From the NCBI RefSeq assembly GCF_023343835.1, contig NC_064437.1, positions 13,667,001 through 13,731,000 on the forward strand: a stretch of 64,000 nt of DNA. Direction: 5' to 3'. The stretch's first letter is position 1. Every line of letters starts with the position of its first letter. The position numbers and the translations under genes were made by a program. Source of the DNA: Lagopus muta (taxonomy: Eukaryota; Chordata; Aves; Galliformes; Phasianidae). Of this stretch, positions 1 through 13,371 are shown piece by piece. The notes under the pieces were generated by a model. The model ran no database searches, was not told where the DNA came from, and saw only the letters and a program-made list of their open reading frames with translations.

Positions 1-427
1 TCTTTACATAAATTTCAAAACAGCATCATTCAAACAAATCACAGTACAATACTCAAAGAATCTTTAGTATATGCTCCTTTATAAAAGGCTTTGACACAAT
101 GGAAAAAATCAGTCAAGAAAAGCTCACGCTACCAGGTTTCTTGATAAACAAAATACCAGTGAATCCTGTACCCATGAGCAGAAGTCTCCATCACAACGTT
201 TTAAGACACCTCTTTAAATTAACAGGTTTAAACTTTGTTTAGCAGATGAGTTTCTACCACAACACTGTCCGTTAAGTTTTGTGCTTTCCAAAAGGCAAGC
301 ATACTGCTGAAATAAAATTCCCTACCCAACAGGAGAGAGAAATTCAGTAAACATGTATTTGTTCCACATTCCAGAGGAATCCAAGTTCATTTAAATTCTC
401 ATCACACTAAAACCAAGCGTATTCTGC
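1..427 (-). other. C1orf52: C1orf52 3' untranslated region (partial)
   Basis: The sequence lies directly after the C1orf52 stop codon on the minus strand and is AT-rich with no open frame of note. I see no AATAAA (TTTATT on the plus strand) in it, so the poly(A) site probably lies beyond the left edge of the window or uses a variant signal. Confidence 0.6.
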
Positions 428-510
428 TTATACCTTCTTCCTCTTTGTCTTCTCCCCAGAGTCTAGTTTCCGTTTCTTAGCATAAGCTGGTTCATCATCC
501 TTTTCATCAT
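428..510 (-). CDS. C1orf52: C1orf52 homologue, coding exon 3 (last)
   Basis: This exon encodes the C-terminal 27 residues, starting DDEKDDEPAYAKKRK and ending KRKKV before a TAA stop at 428-430. It begins after a TTTGTTTAAAG acceptor. Its first two bases complete an Asp codon begun in exon 2, giving VS-DDEK, which matches the SDDEK I recall in the human protein. The basic KKRK and KRKK clusters look like nuclear localisation signals; that is an inference. Exon lengths 261 + 211 + 83 give 555 nt, which is 184 codons plus stop, close to the human length of about 182. Confidence 0.9.
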
Positions 511-2387
<1,877 letters not shown>

Positions 2388-2950
2388 CGGTAAGTTAGGG
2401 CTTTAAAAAAAAAAAACAAAAACAAAAAAAACCCACAGATGAAAAGAGAATTAGATGTGAAACTGAGTCAACCTCCGTTTCTCTTTTTCACATCTGTGAG
2501 CTTCACTGGAGGGAACAGAGAGAAATGGCATTGCCTTCAGCCTCCGGGCAGGTAAGGCTCCCAGCACTGCTCTGGGGCACCTCCACCCACATCAGCTTGT
2601 GGCAGCTGTTGGGCAGCATGCAGGCAATCAGGCCCCGCAGCCGGCATTGGAAAGCAGGAGGAACTCCCAGCACTCTTGCTGCTATTCAGACTCTCAGGTT
2701 AGCAATACCAGCCATGAGCCACACACAGCAGACAAGGTCTCCATTTCACATGTGTGCTCTCTCTCCACGGGGCTCTTCAAGGCAGTACCAACACAGGTTT
2801 CACACTGTCACTCTTTCCCCCAGAGACAACTGTAAAAAGAAGAAAAGCCTCTCACACATACAAAACCAAAGCCACCCATCCAGGTACTGGCACGAGCTAC
2901 TCTAGAGTCTCTTAGAGCCTACACATTTTAATAAAGGCAAACAGGAAAAC
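2388..2950. other. Intergenic space between C1orf52 and BCL10
   Basis: An A-rich simple tract at 2405-2431 (A runs broken by C) follows the CR1. The rest is unremarkable sequence without recognised coding content. Confidence 0.6.
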
Positions 2951-2969
2951 AAGCAAATATACAAAAGAA

Positions 2970-2975
2970 TTTATT
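2970..2975 (-). terminator. BCL10: Candidate poly(A) signal of BCL10
   Basis: AATAAA on the minus strand is followed within 30 bases by a U/GU-rich stretch (TTTTGTATATTTGCTTGTTT), the usual layout of a cleavage site. Cleavage would fall near 2945-2955, giving a 3'UTR of about 2 kb. Confidence 0.55.
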
Positions 2976-4711
2976 CAAAAGTCGTGCTAAAAATATTTCA
3001 TTTTTCTTAAAAATGCCCATTATAAACATTAATAAGGTTATACATTCATTTAAAGTCTCAGGTTAAGAAGCTCCATTGCAGGAGCACTCCCCACACAGGC
3101 AGGCCTGCTGCTCACTGTGCAGCGTGGCAGGCAGCTCACACTGCGTGTTCTGACATACAACTGCAAGACAGTTTCCACAGTGACCTAAAGCCCTTTTTCA
3201 GTTAAGGCCAAGCTTGCTCTCTCCCCATTTACAAGAACCCAAGAAGGGACCCAAGTCTAGACTTCCAAGGAAGTGAAAACAAGGAGGAAAAAAAAAAAGT
3301 TTGAGAACACACATGCAACTCTTCAAGTGGTATACAGCCACCAAAGAGATATCTAGACACAAACTTCTATGCATCCTGAGTATGGGCAACTGCAGCACAA
3401 GTTAAGGGAAGAAAGATCTGCACTTATCCTCTATTTCATGTTAGAGAGCAAGATTTTACTTAAATTTAGATCCCAGAGTGCCACCTGTACTGATGAGTTT
3501 CACTTAGAATCATTTTCACCATCTTGAAGGTCTTCGGACGTTTACAAGACAAGGCTTTTTTATAAATACACAAGCAGAAGCTCACATTATAAGCAAATGT
3601 AAGCTATTCACGTACTGAATATGGATGACAATTGAACACTGCAGGTCATTTTCACCTACTCCTGAAACCAGAGCAAACATGAAATGAAAGTGTAGAGACT
3701 ATGCAGAGGTCCTGCAGAAGGCCTGTCTGCACAAAAGGAAAACACAACTCAGGGTTATTACCTGGCTTTCGTCTTGAATGGAATTACACAGCTGTATGAA
3801 AACAAAAAGAATTCAAAGCAAGAAATAGAAAACTTGTCTTTCGATATACTGAAAGCATCCTTTTGAAGAGCAGCATTACAGAATGCTGCAAGAGTGCATT
3901 TCCAAGAAAAAGTTTGCCTAGTAATTTTAAAGTGGTTAAGGCAGAGTATAAGAGGAATATTGCGTTATGTTGTGTTCAGAAATACGAGAACCTTCCCATG
4001 ATCAAATAGTTTAAATGCCTTCAATTCTAAACAACTGTAAACATGTCTGTGTTGAAGAGCAGGTATCTGAAGTACAACACTTCCAAGAATCGTTCAGTTA
4101 AGGGCACTTCCTTGCCACAAGACTCCTCTGCTCACCCACCAGGACAAAACACACAAGCCTTAGTCCTTAACAGCATTATACAAAACATTTTCTGACAGCC
4201 TTCACGAGTTTTAAAAAACTTTCCTTTCTAAAAATTAATGAGAATTTGTATTTAAAGTGCATTTCAAATCATGATTTTCTAAGTTATATTACAATAATAG
4301 CATGCTAGGGCTTGTGAATATGTACTTGCTGGCTCAAAATCACTTTGATATTGAGTGCCTTTCAGTTTACTGGTCAGACAAAGAAAGTCCAGAAAATTAA
4401 GAGCCTTCTTGTGAATAAGCATAGCTACAGATTTAGTAAGGCTTTTTTCCCCCCCCCCAAATGAAAATATTTTTTTGCAAATTATACTCATATATGGAGG
4501 ACACGTTAATTTAGTGCATGAATTTAAGCTTTTCTGCATGTGAGCTTAAGCTTTTAGTCCAGGACATTACTTTTCAATACTCAGTGCTTTTCTTAATCAC
4601 TGCTGCTTTTTCACTCACCACAAAACATTAAAAAAAAAAATGACATTTGTTGTTACTATTCTGTAACTGCAGCTTAAGTACCTGCAATTAAACGTGGTAT
4701 CTTAAATATAT

Positions 4712-4880
4712 TGGTTTAAAAACAAAGCAAACAAACAAAAAGCAAAACAACAAAGAAACAACTTCTGCTGGTATGGTACCATAATTAAAAACAAAAACAA
4801 AAACAACCAAACTCCTTAAGAAAAACAAAAGCAGCTAGAGACACTTGATTACAAAAACAAAACAAAACAAAACTTTAAAA
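4712..4880. repeat. A/C-rich low-complexity tract
   Basis: The tract is dominated by AAAC, AACAAA and AAAAC units with interruptions. It lies in the presumed BCL10 3'UTR, where the transcript would read T/G-rich. Confidence 0.7.
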
Positions 4881-5005
4881 ACATCAAGTAGCATTGATTG
4901 TTCTCTCTGATTACCCAAATTAACGGTTTGAAAACATTTTTTACCCTTAAAAGACTGAAACTCAGCTTCAGTAGCATTTGGATGAACAGACAAATGTCAC
5001 TAAGT

Positions 5006-5373
5006 TCACTGTGGATGAAGAGAACGTGACCTTAAAGGCAAAAAGCAATTGTCACTGGAACTAGTAGATGGTTCTTGCTGTTCTGACTGGAGTTCTGGAG
5101 GGAGAGGGGGTGCACCAGGGTCTCCAGGGCCTGGAAGAGTGGCTGAAAAAATTGCACTCTCAGCATTCCCCATCTCTGCAACAGGTAGATTCATTGAATG
5201 AAGAGAGACAGCAGACATAAATGCAGCAGTGCTATAATCTTCTTCTGGATTATGCATATGAGTAGATTCTTTGTCTTTTGTTTTATCAAAAAAATTGGAT
5301 TCATCAGAATATGATCTAGAAAGGTTATTTGTTCCTCCATACAGCGAGGTCAGACAGGTGCTGCAACTTAGAC
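5006..5373 (-). CDS. BCL10: BCL10, coding exon 3 (C-terminal Ser/Thr-rich region)
   Basis: The exon begins after CTTTGTTTCAG with GT, completing a Gly codon from exon 2 (K-G-LSCSTC). It encodes TNNLSRSYSDESNF, a conserved segment whose human counterpart carries regulatory serines. A divergent Ser/Thr-rich stretch follows, then the conserved PGDPGAPPLPPELQ, and the end FLPLRSRSLHPQ before the stop. This C-terminal half of BCL10 binds MALT1 in human. Exons of 78 + 289 + 368 nt total 735, or 244 codons plus stop, slightly longer than human (233). Confidence 0.95.
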
Positions 5374-6450
5374 CTGAAACAAAGGGCAGAGAATAAAATC
5401 AACATCAGGATACATCCTTTAACTGTGCTCTGAGTTAGTAGTGGTAAAGCTGTCATTAAGGATCAGCTGTGTCCACTTCTAACAGACTGTCTTCATCTTA
5501 CCTGTGACATCCCAGTACTAACACCAAATCAGAAAACACAAGCAGATCATCTAGTCAACCACGTGAAAAAGTTTTCTCTGTATCAGCTACTAGTTGATAA
5601 TGGTGCACTGTAATTGCAGCTTCCCTCTAGGAAGTCACTTCAGCCCTCTGACCTATCTTTGGATAGAATATTCTCACTATAATCTTCAAACTAACTTTTA
5701 AAAAGCTCAGCTGCATGGTTCTACTTCAAAATAGACTGCATTTGACAGCTGCTATACTTGAAGCCAAACAGAAATTCAACTCTTTCATCTATGGAGTTAA
5801 AAATATACTTTCTTCCTTCTTATTTATTTATGGGTGTGGAAGAGGAAGTAAGGGTTTTGGTTTAGATACTTTATACTTTCTTTTTCTGCCTTCAAATATG
5901 AGTACATATAGCTACTTAAGTTTTCTATGTCAACAAAACTTCTGACTGCATGAAGAAAGAGATTAACAGTCTGATTTTAAGTTCTGACATTGAAGGCAAG
6001 AATAAGAATTCCCCCTCATGCTGTGTTTGCAGACTTATCTTCTGCTGAGATGCAAAGTTCAACAAAACCAAAGCATCCTGCCACTGCAGCAAATAGCTTC
6101 AACAGCAATGCAAGATGGAAGATAATCACCTATTCTGAGTTCTGAATTAGAAGCTCATGGAAAGTAGAACTGAAGCATGAAACAAACTTATTCCTTAGAA
6201 CAACACACAGCACAGTTGTTTTCTCTGATCTGTTGTTTATTACATGTTCAGAAAATAAAGAAGTAAAGCTATCAATATATGCCCAGGATTTTAAACAGAA
6301 AACTATGAAATTTTCAAACTATGCTGTCCCAAAAACTAGAGGAAGTAAAAAAAAAAAAATCTGTAAGGAACACACAGCTGTAGGACCTTTGTTTCACAGC
6401 TCCTCAAAATAAAACTTCTGTCTTACAGTACATTATTATAAACTTCTCAC
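5374..6450 (-). other. BCL10: BCL10 intron 2
   Basis: A 1077-base intron with donor AAAG|GTGAGAAG and acceptor CTTTGTTTCAG. It is AT-rich and no repeat or gene is recognised in it. Confidence 0.85.
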
Positions 6451-6739
6451 CTTTGAGAGCTTCAAGTTTTTCATTTTTGACTTTCAACACTATGTCAGTT
6501 ATCTTCTGTAACAAAAAGTTTTGTGTTCTTTCTCGCCTGATGGATTCAACCAAAGCATCCAGTCCCTTTGGATTTTCTGCCAAGTAGTCCAATAACTTCC
6601 CAGTTTTTTTCCTACTAGAAGATCGAGAAGAGATCTCCTCTGTGTCCTCTCTAGTGAGTATTTTCTTTGAACGCAGGTAATCAAAGTGTCTCTCAGCTAT
6701 AATTTTGTCACACAAGTAAGGACGCATCCTTTCTAAAGC
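6451..6739 (-). CDS. BCL10: BCL10, coding exon 2 (CARD domain)
   Basis: This exon encodes most of the caspase recruitment domain: ALERMRPYLCDKIIAERHFD, then KKILTREDTEEISSR, GKLLDYLAENPKGLDALVES, IRRERTQNFLLQKITD and KLEALKG. These are near-identical to human BCL10 as I recall it. The CARD lets BCL10 form filaments nucleated by CARD9, CARD10, CARD11 or CARD14, which recruit MALT1 and lead to NF-kB activation in the cytosol. The acceptor is TTTTTCAG|GCTTTAG and the donor AAAG|GTGAGA. The exon leaves one base over (289 nt), matched by exon 3. Confidence 0.97.
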
Positions 6740-9700
6740 CTGAAAAACAAAACAAACATACATTAATCTTTCAGTCTTTCAATTTTTTAGAAGCTACACT
6801 GAAAAATCTTTATGACTTACAGGTTAATAAAATAGTTTAAAGATGCCACTACATTATGAGCATATCATATGCAGAGAATTTTCTCCTTGCATCTATTTAA
6901 AAGGGATTTTTTTTTTCCTAAATTTTTTAAAGGAAAATTCATCATCTTCCTGAGTGATCTAAGAATTTTTAATGTATACTAGCCAGTGGAGGCAAACACT
7001 GAAAATATTTCATTAAGTCTGTGTTTATCACATTTCAGAACCGTCTTTAAATAAAATGAAAAAAAATTAAACCAATAAAACACAAATAGCAGCCACTCAT
7101 TTTGTCTACATTGTCACATCTCTACACCATTTGTATGCAGGACACACACTGTCATTATCAATGTTCTCTGCACACTGAATAACTGCAGTCTCAGAGCAAC
7201 AGTATAAATATACTCACCGTTTCAAAGTTGCATTAGACAGACAGTTATTTGGGCACACAGGTTCACCACCAGATTACTGGCATCCACAATACATGCTCTT
7301 CCTTCCACAGATGCACCTACTTTGAACAGACTTACTGGTTGCTTTTTGTCTGTCCATCTGCTTTCTTTTGGTTTAAGGCTTTATACCACACACCTGGAGC
7401 AACCTGTACAGCCCTGACACATAGCACCAATGCATGGAAATTAGCACAACTCTGATGACTGGCCGAAGCAAAATGGCTCTACCTCCTACAGCATAACCCC
7501 AGCTAACAAGTGTCAACTAGTTGCTTAACTCTTTTCTATGACCAGCAAAGAGAAGAGAAGGGGGAAAAAAAGATGCAAGTCTACCCCTGGGAGGGGATTG
7601 TACCAATTGCCTAAGAAGCCCTGCAGGCAGCCAGTTGCCACTGGGAAAGGTGAAGCAGAGCCCCGTTCCGAGCACAGAACTGCAGTGCCACTAAGTACCT
7701 TTGGGCACTGCAGCACCTTGTACGGAGTCCCACCTCCACTCACACACTATGGTTCCCCAGAAAAAAAACTAACTTTCATTATCATATTCAATTACAACAC
7801 AAATATCAATTTACTTCAAAGCTAATTTACAGGAGCAACATCACGACTTTGAATTCCTCTTGGAAGATCACGTGCCTTCTCTTTTAAGGAGGAATTTATT
7901 CACACATAGCATAACATAAAGACATTTATTTACCTTGTTCATAGGGTTCACACAACTGCAAGTATCTCCAACTCTTATTTTAATCAGTACATTAACTTCA
8001 AAACAGAACTAACATCTTGTTCACAACTCTGATTTGAAGAACCAATCTACTACTCTATGAAGATGAGTCACAAATGATACCTTTTTAATTGAAAAACAAG
8101 CTTTCATTTTACATAATACTACAGAACTGGCAGTTTCCCGTGCCAGCAGTTTTCACTGTGAAGAAATACACAAGGCAGATCCACTAGCTGAAAGTTACCA
8201 ATGTGAAAAAAAATCCCCCTTCTCTCCTTTCATCAAATTTGCCTCATTTAATTCAAAGAAAAAGCAATTTGAGGGCTACAAGTGGGGAAAAAAGCTTTAA
8301 TATACAAGTGACGAAAGAAACAACCAATGCTTTTTCCTGAAGAAAACTTCCAAATATCCTTCAACTCACTGAGATTATATTCTATGAAAGCAATGTGGAA
8401 ACGACTCTTCACTTTACTTGTGCACTGATGAGCAAGAAAAATTTCGGGAGCAAACTGCCACAGCCAGATCGAACTCAATGTGAAACCAGAGCGTAACAGT
8501 GCAGCTGGAGCCGGGTGGCTCCTCTGGGCTGGGGGCACACAGCAGCTGCATCTGTCCCTGCTCTTATTCTGGGCCTGGTAGTGAGAGGACCCAGTTCCAC
8601 AAGTGGATGATGACTCAATCCAGCTTCCTGTGCAATCACAGGGTGCTGGCCTAACTGACTTTGTAAGAACAGAGATGGGCAGCAGTGCTGCTTGTATCCA
8701 TCTGCTCTGCAACACACCTCAAGCATCCAACTGCAGCAAGCTGTGCTAAAAATACTGCCAGCAACACTGATTTTTTCCATTTCTTGTACCTCTTCCTACC
8801 ACAAGGGATCAATCAACAAACTCTGAGACACAAGAGTCAGTAAAATTTTTAGCATTAGAAGTATAAAGCAAGTTGTTACTCAAAAGAAAAGTACTGTGTT
8901 TCAACTAACACCTTCTTGCACTGTGCCTTACACTACATTAAGTGCATCAGTTCTGAACTCCCCCAACTGTCCACACAGGTTAGTAGTTTGTAAGGAACAG
9001 AAAGAGTAAACATAGAAGAACAGGAGCTTTAAATATCTGTTTCTATATCAATGTTCTTGCATGTCTCACTGCCTTCTTCCCAGATCTCCACCATTAGATT
9101 TTACCCTTTGTAATTTCTCCTTCAGACAAGTTTACCCAGGCTGGATGACCCCTGTAAAAGAGCTTTCTGAGGTGCACTGTCACACAGCACACATGGGATT
9201 TCTGGTGGTGCAGTTTTTCTATCTCACAGCTCACTGTGCAGAGAAAAGTGTAAGACTCCTATGACCATCTAGGCAGTTGCTTTAAGTATTCTCTGATGTG
9301 ACAAAATGGTAGGGAAGAAGAAGGTATCAGGAGCCTGGATAAGAGAGGTAAAAAATTAAATACCTGTTTGAGTTTTACTATGATTGTGTTCTCACAGCAG
9401 TTAAGCTGGGTCTGCTCTGATACCCTAGCTGCCCTGATCACCACTTAATCTAGTTGAGAGCTGGACAAGCAGCTATTCCTTTTGTTACGCTCACACACAC
9501 CTGCACTGCGAGCTCTGAGCAGCGTTGTGCTGCTTCACAAAGACAGACCAGCACCTGACCTGGCCCATAACTCACCACAATGAATGTGCCTGATCAGAGG
9601 TACTTGAACGACTTTGGGGCAATCAAGTGAGCATACTGTGAAGCAGCAATGAACCTCCTCAATGGGAGAGTCTCTACAGTCAGATTTACTGTACTGCATT

Positions 9701-10372
9701 TTGATGATAAAATTAAAGTTCTCTCTTACTACACACCAGCCTTCCATCAAGTCCTCCAATTACTATATGGAACTGTAAGATTAGAGGCTGATGTGACACC
9801 GATGGACTCCTGGGAGAAGAAACTACAAATTCAGCCGCTAACACAGATAAATTTAAATCAGACTACATATGTGACGTGATATATAAGTAGGTCCTGCCTT
9901 CATTTGTTTTGTTTTTGCTGTAACAACTGGATGCTACCTATTGCACTTGTACTCTGAGGTTCCTCAGAAGCAAGTAATAACTCGAAAAACATGCCTCACA
10001 AACTATGACAAAGCATTTAAAGGAAACGCTGCACGCATAAAGCTGTTAAGAAACTAAGCTAAGTTCCATCCTTTTCTGAATGAGAAAACGGCATAGGAGA
10101 GAAGAAAAAAAAATTACCCAAGGGGCCACACAGTGTTAGTATACACAAATATACACAAATTGGTACATAGGACACTGTACATTACGAGCACTCGGACGGT
10201 CAACAAACAAGAGGCAAACTGATTTCCTCTCTGACGTAACCAACCACCCACAGCCCAGCGCTGTCCGGGCCGCGCCGGGGAACTCCGCTCTGCGAGGCGC
10301 TCCCGCCCGCTCTAACGGCGCTTCCGCTTCCCACCGCGCCGGCTCCCGCCTACAATCCAGCCCGGCACTTGC
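6740..10372 (-). other. BCL10: BCL10 intron 1 (apparent GC-AG intron)
   Basis: A 3.6-kb intron whose acceptor is the canonical TTTTGTTTTTCAG. The only donor that keeps the frame is GAG|GCAAGT, a GC donor with otherwise strong consensus. The interior has no recognised gene; scattered open stretches there show no familiar protein. Confidence 0.75.
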
Positions 10373-10450
10373 CTCCTTCTTCACGTCGGCCATCTCGTCT
10401 TCTGTCAACGGCCGCCCGACCGCGCTCGAGGCCGGGCCAGAGACCTCCAT
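10373..10450 (-). CDS. BCL10: BCL10, coding exon 1
   Basis: Exon 1 encodes 26 residues, MEVSGPASSAVGRPLTEDEM then ADVKKE. The tail LTEDEMADVKKE aligns with the start of the human CARD (LTEEDLTEVKKD). The segment before it is about seven residues longer than I recall in human. The ATG at 10448-10450 has G at -3 and +4. The frame remains open upstream but has no in-frame ATG, so this start is the natural choice. The exon ends at GAG followed by a GC donor. Confidence 0.88.
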
Positions 10451-10700
10451 CGCGGAACCCCTCCGAACGCACCACAGGGAAAACCGCCCCCGGCCCCGCT
10501 TCCGGCCCCTCCCGCGCCGCGCCGCGCCCCGCCCGCCGGCCCACGAGGAAGGCGCGCGGCCGTCCCGCCCACAGGCGCACGCGCAGTGTGGCGCCGTGCC
10601 GGGCGGCTGTGGCGGTGCGGGTACTCGATGTTGTGCTGCTGCGCCACTCAGCGCCAAGTCGCTGCCGTCTGCACCCGCTGCCGCGCTGTTTGGCTCGTGG
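10451..10700 (-). promoter_or_regulatory. BCL10: BCL10 CpG-island promoter and 5' leader
   Basis: This is very CpG-rich sequence with several GC boxes (CCGCCC/CCCGCCC near 10484, 10529 and 10564). An NRF1-like GCGCACGCGCA lies at 10575-10585. There is no TATA box. The CpG-rich zone also reaches left through exon 1 to about 10260. Confidence 0.65.
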
Positions 10701-10702
10701 AG

Positions 10703-10855
10703 TCACACGAATCATTAAGTGTGGAAAACCTTAAGGTCATCTAGTTCAGCCGTCAGCCCGTGACCTCCACGTCCCTCGGTGCCACATCGCGTCATACTCT
10801 GGGTGCTGACTGGGATACCTGCTCCGCTGGCTTATTAATAACCACGTTGCATAGC
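10703..10855 (-). repeat. CR1 LINE 3' fragment, old
   Basis: Read on the minus strand it ends with a degraded CR1 tail: on the plus strand GAATCATTAAGTGTGGAAAA, then CCTTAAGGTCATCTAGTTCAG, with TGCCACATC further in. This matches the reversed CR1 3' end with much divergence. It abuts the BCL10 CpG island and is in the same orientation as BCL10. Confidence 0.7.
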
Positions 10856-13349
10856 AAACATCCTGCCCAGAACACAGAAAAATACAGGAATGCTCACTGT
10901 TCTGATCTCCGTAGAGCTGGATGTTAGCATCACCCTGGATGACTGCAAGAACAAAGAGCACTGCAGGGCAGTTCGAGCACCTGCACTGATCCTCCCTAAT
11001 CTGTCGCACTCAAAAGTGTGCTTTGAGATCCTCTGGATCTCCCAGCAAGGTGCTGGCACTGCTGAGCTGAGGCAGGTGTCCCCCAGCTCCCCACTCCCAC
11101 ACTTGGTCATTAACCACGTCTTCCAGTCTCTCTTCAGGGGGAATTCTGCTGAAGACCTTGCTGTCTCTGTACAATAGTTCCGATAAAAATAGTTGCTGTG
11201 CACTCTGGAATTAGGATATTAATAACCCCACTCAGTGAGAGGTGCAGTTCAAAGCAGCACCTGAAGAGCTGGGCTTCTGGATCCCTGCACCATGGTGGCC
11301 AGCATGGGGCAAGCTGAAAAGAATTAACTGTGGGTAGAGAACTCAATAATAGAATAGATTTTAGCAGATTTGCTGCCAATAAAACTGGAATTAAGAGCCC
11401 AGCAGCCGGAAGAAGACTGCTTTCAGTATGATACTCATTTCAGGAGGTTAGCATCAGTTCAATACTGATCAGTGAGCCTCAATGAGGAGAGAGCTAGAGA
11501 ACTCTTTTTTGAAGGGAGGTGGGAAGATTTCAGACACTGCACTGGTTTATATAATTATGTACGTACGCACATTTAGAAGAAATTTCTGAGTCAGAGAAGT
11601 TTCAGAAACTGCTTACAACAAAGCTCTGTTCAAATCGCTCACATGTGGGCTCCTGCAAGCACTGTCACACTATTGGTTTGTGAGAAGAGGCCGCTGGGCT
11701 TTGCAGCGCTATGGCTGGCTGCTGATTCCCCCCTCTTCTGCCCACAGCGATCAGCCTTTTCCCTTAGGCAGCCTCACTGCACAGCAAGGCCTCTCCCTGG
11801 TAGCGTCATGTTCCACAGCAGTGCTGCCCTAAGGAGGAGGAAGAAAGCTCCAGGCAAAGACTTTGGTTCAGTCAAAGACACAGATCAGGGGCCTTGACCA
11901 AACTGAATGGATTTCTGGAGCTAACAACTGCAGCTTTCAAATGACAAACCCACAGCAATGAGCCTACGCCTCGTGGATTTGGGGGTGAGGTGAGGTAGCT
12001 GATAATATGAGGATATCTGGAGTTTAGGATGCAGGAGTCTGTGACTGATGCTTTTTTTGGCAGGCTGTTCCTGAAACATTCACAAACTCAGGGCAGGAAG
12101 GCTTGATTTGCTGACGTGATATTCTACAGCTAAACTTCTCAAAGGGCACATCTTTTTAAATGACTGTCATGTTTTGCTTTTCAAGGTTTAAATCTTCTAT
12201 GAGGTGCTTGTTGATGTGGCAAATGGGAGTTGTATAGCTTTTGTACTATTTTAAATTATTGACATTCAGAAACAAATCCAAATAAACTGGTACCAACTCT
12301 CTCCTGTATACAGATACACAAAGATTCGTCTGAATGACGTAGTTTACTATGTGAAGTAATTGCACCAAGCAGAATGTATCCAGAGGTAGCACTGATTTAT
12401 AAGTAGTAATATAAACCTATAATGCAATATAAACCAGTTAACTTGTGTAGTTAAATTAGCATGAAGGCTGTATTTAGATTAGACTAGCTCTAGCTACGTC
12501 TTTACTTGTTCTTCAATCTCCAGCAAGAATATTCAGTTCTGCTCTGTTTAAAGTCATATTCCTAGACAAACTATACTACTGCAATTCTTTTGCTCCAATA
12601 CTATTATTTTATGCTGGATTTCTTAAAAGAGCAGAATCAACACTGAGGCCTCGAATAATTAAAGCTCGGTTGCCACCAGGTGGCACTGAAGGCCTACGAG
12701 CATTTAATGCCCACGGCCTCCAAGCCCAGAATCATGCATTACCTCCTGGGACCATTACTCCGGATATCACAACCTAATGTCATTAGAGCACAAGAATCCA
12801 GGCAGAGATGAGCTCCACCTGCATCGTTTGTAGCACACGAGAAGAAATATTTGGATACAAAACGTGCAGCCATCAGCCATATTACTGGTACACAATATTT
12901 CAAATACTGTCGACTTTCTTGACATCTTGTGGGGGAGAAAGACACAAGTGCTACATTAAGAATGAAAACACCATGGTCATGCCACTCAACTTTTGTCATT
13001 TTAACTGTTGTAACTTGCAGTAAATACATGCATGACAGAAAAACAAATGGCACTACAGTAATATCTATTTAGTTATCTTAACAGTAATAAAATTCATTAC
13101 AACCACTATATCTAGAACACTTGGCCAATACCCCTACCTACATTATTCTTAAATGTAAGTCTAAAATAACTTTTTTTAAAAAAGAGCCAAATTTTCTTCT
13201 AACATGCTGAAAGGTTTTAACACTCCTGTATACTACTGGCTTTTTCCTAGCATATAGCAAGCTTTCTAATAAAAAGATGACATGACACAGTATTAAATAA
13301 AATGCAGGTGCTTGCAGTTTCAGAATAAGAGGCAAAAACTACACAGTTC
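10856..13349. other. Intergenic space between BCL10 and DDAH1
   Basis: No gene or clear repeat is recognised. It contains short open stretches of no known family. The limits depend on the inferred poly(A) site of DDAH1. Confidence 0.5.
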
Positions 13350-13365
13350 ACAGTACAATTGACAC

Positions 13366-13371
13366 TTTATT
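13366..13371 (-). terminator. DDAH1: Candidate distal poly(A) signal of DDAH1
   Basis: AATAAA on the minus strand is followed by the GU-rich TGTACTGTGAACTGTGTAG within 35 bases. An alternative proximal signal is at 14715-14720. Confidence 0.45.

Larger units (their letters stand above)
2951..5005 (-). other. BCL10: BCL10 3' untranslated region (inferred)
   Basis: AT-rich sequence follows the BCL10 stop and runs to an AATAAA at 2970-2975 on the minus strand. It includes a C/A-rich low-complexity tract at about 4712-4880 made of AAAC-like units. The gene end is inferred from the poly(A) signal; no transcript was seen. Confidence 0.55.

Noticed and set aside
10451-10657. Open extension of the BCL10 frame upstream of the chosen start
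   Set aside because: The frame is open because of high GC content and contains no in-frame ATG, so an extended BCL10 would need a non-ATG start. No family homology is seen in it.
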